From: Novosphingobium aerophilum
GTDB taxonomy: Bacteria > Pseudomonadota > Alphaproteobacteria > Sphingomonadales > Sphingomonadaceae
NCBI RefSeq assembly: GCF_014230305.1
Contig: NZ_JACLAU010000010.1
Span: 1 to 64,000, forward strand
DNA: 64,000 nt
Direction of reading: 5' to 3'
In this document: one piece after another, positions 63,955 through 64,000 of the stretch
Layout: every line of letters begins with the position of its first letter
Numbering within the stretch: position 1 is the first letter of the stretch
Position numbers and translations under genes: made by a program
Notes under the pieces: model-generated
Databases searched by the model: none
Seen by the model: the letters and a program-made list of their open reading frames with translations, nothing else
Told to the model about the DNA's origin: nothing

Positions 63955-64000
63955 GCCAGCACCAGATCCTCAACCCGGTCGACCATGGAACCCTGCGGGT
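63951..64000 (+). CDS. Start of a probable SapC family gene (cut by window end)
   Basis: An ATG within the ATGA overlap with the halogenase stop opens a frame reading [17 protein letters not shown] to the window edge. This resembles the N-terminus of SapC-family proteins, which typically follow TonB receptor and halogenase genes. Only 16 complete codons are visible, so the call rests on this short match plus context. Confidence 0.5.
   Translation, partial: MSQHQILNPVDHGTLR

Overview
The window is dense, high-GC alphaproteobacterial chromosome, most likely from a sphingomonad (Sphingomonadaceae or Erythrobacteraceae). The evidence is gene content: a DUF1153/SciP-type cell-cycle regulator, the block envC-like / S41 protease / dsbB / coq7, a petABC cytochrome bc1 operon, a giant NAD-dependent glutamate dehydrogenase, and a Xanthomonas/Caulobacter-type TonB-dependent receptor next to a flavin-dependent halogenase. 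No rRNA, insertion sequence, phage gene or CRISPR array is visible. Most of the window is core chromosome.

Layout: 1-4221 holds envelope maintenance genes (degenerate LytM factor, C-terminal processing protease, DsbB, Coq7 and an exported unknown). 4309-6733 is an isolated wecB-wecC pair making UDP-ManNAcA, closed by a pair of REP-like palindromes. 6968-9845 (minus) carries fabI, a YihY-type membrane protein and a DnaJ-like cochaperone; pdxH and a cation efflux protein are divergent from them. 11660-15328 holds a lipoprotein serine hydrolase facing a small Cys-rich membrane protein, mnmA, a small unknown and a sciP-like gene. 15611-21852 is an RND efflux operon that runs through overlapping GTGA junctions into DUF445 and GNAT genes. 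21877-26140 (minus) has a TonB_C-like exported protein, etfB-etfA and sucC.

26313-29760 carries a possible 29-codon leader peptide coupled to an inositol-monophosphatase-family gene, an OmpA-like lipoprotein and a CNNM/CorC-type protein. 29875-37572 (minus) has NAD-glutamate dehydrogenase, msrB and a NatAB-like ABC exporter; queG is divergent from the exporter across an unusual inverted repeat. 38854-47978 (minus) is an FAD oxidoreductase followed by a long housekeeping array read as small ORF, gpmA, purE, purK, folA, ribF, ileS, lspA and a DUF3035 lipoprotein. tRNA-Thr(GGT) lies at its head. 48295-58785 contains ltaE, a DMT transporter, an SDR, pepN, pgeF, petABC and apt, followed by tRNA-Gly(TCC).

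The right end (58946-64000) is the accessory-looking part: a noncoding stretch with a LacI-like double operator over a promoter, a 988-residue TonB-dependent receptor with its own strong terminator, a flavin-dependent halogenase-like enzyme, and the overlapping 5' end of what looks like a SapC-family gene. Genes of this type recur together in proteobacteria that use plant polymers, but their joint chemistry is poorly understood. It is the best candidate in the window for an under-described system.
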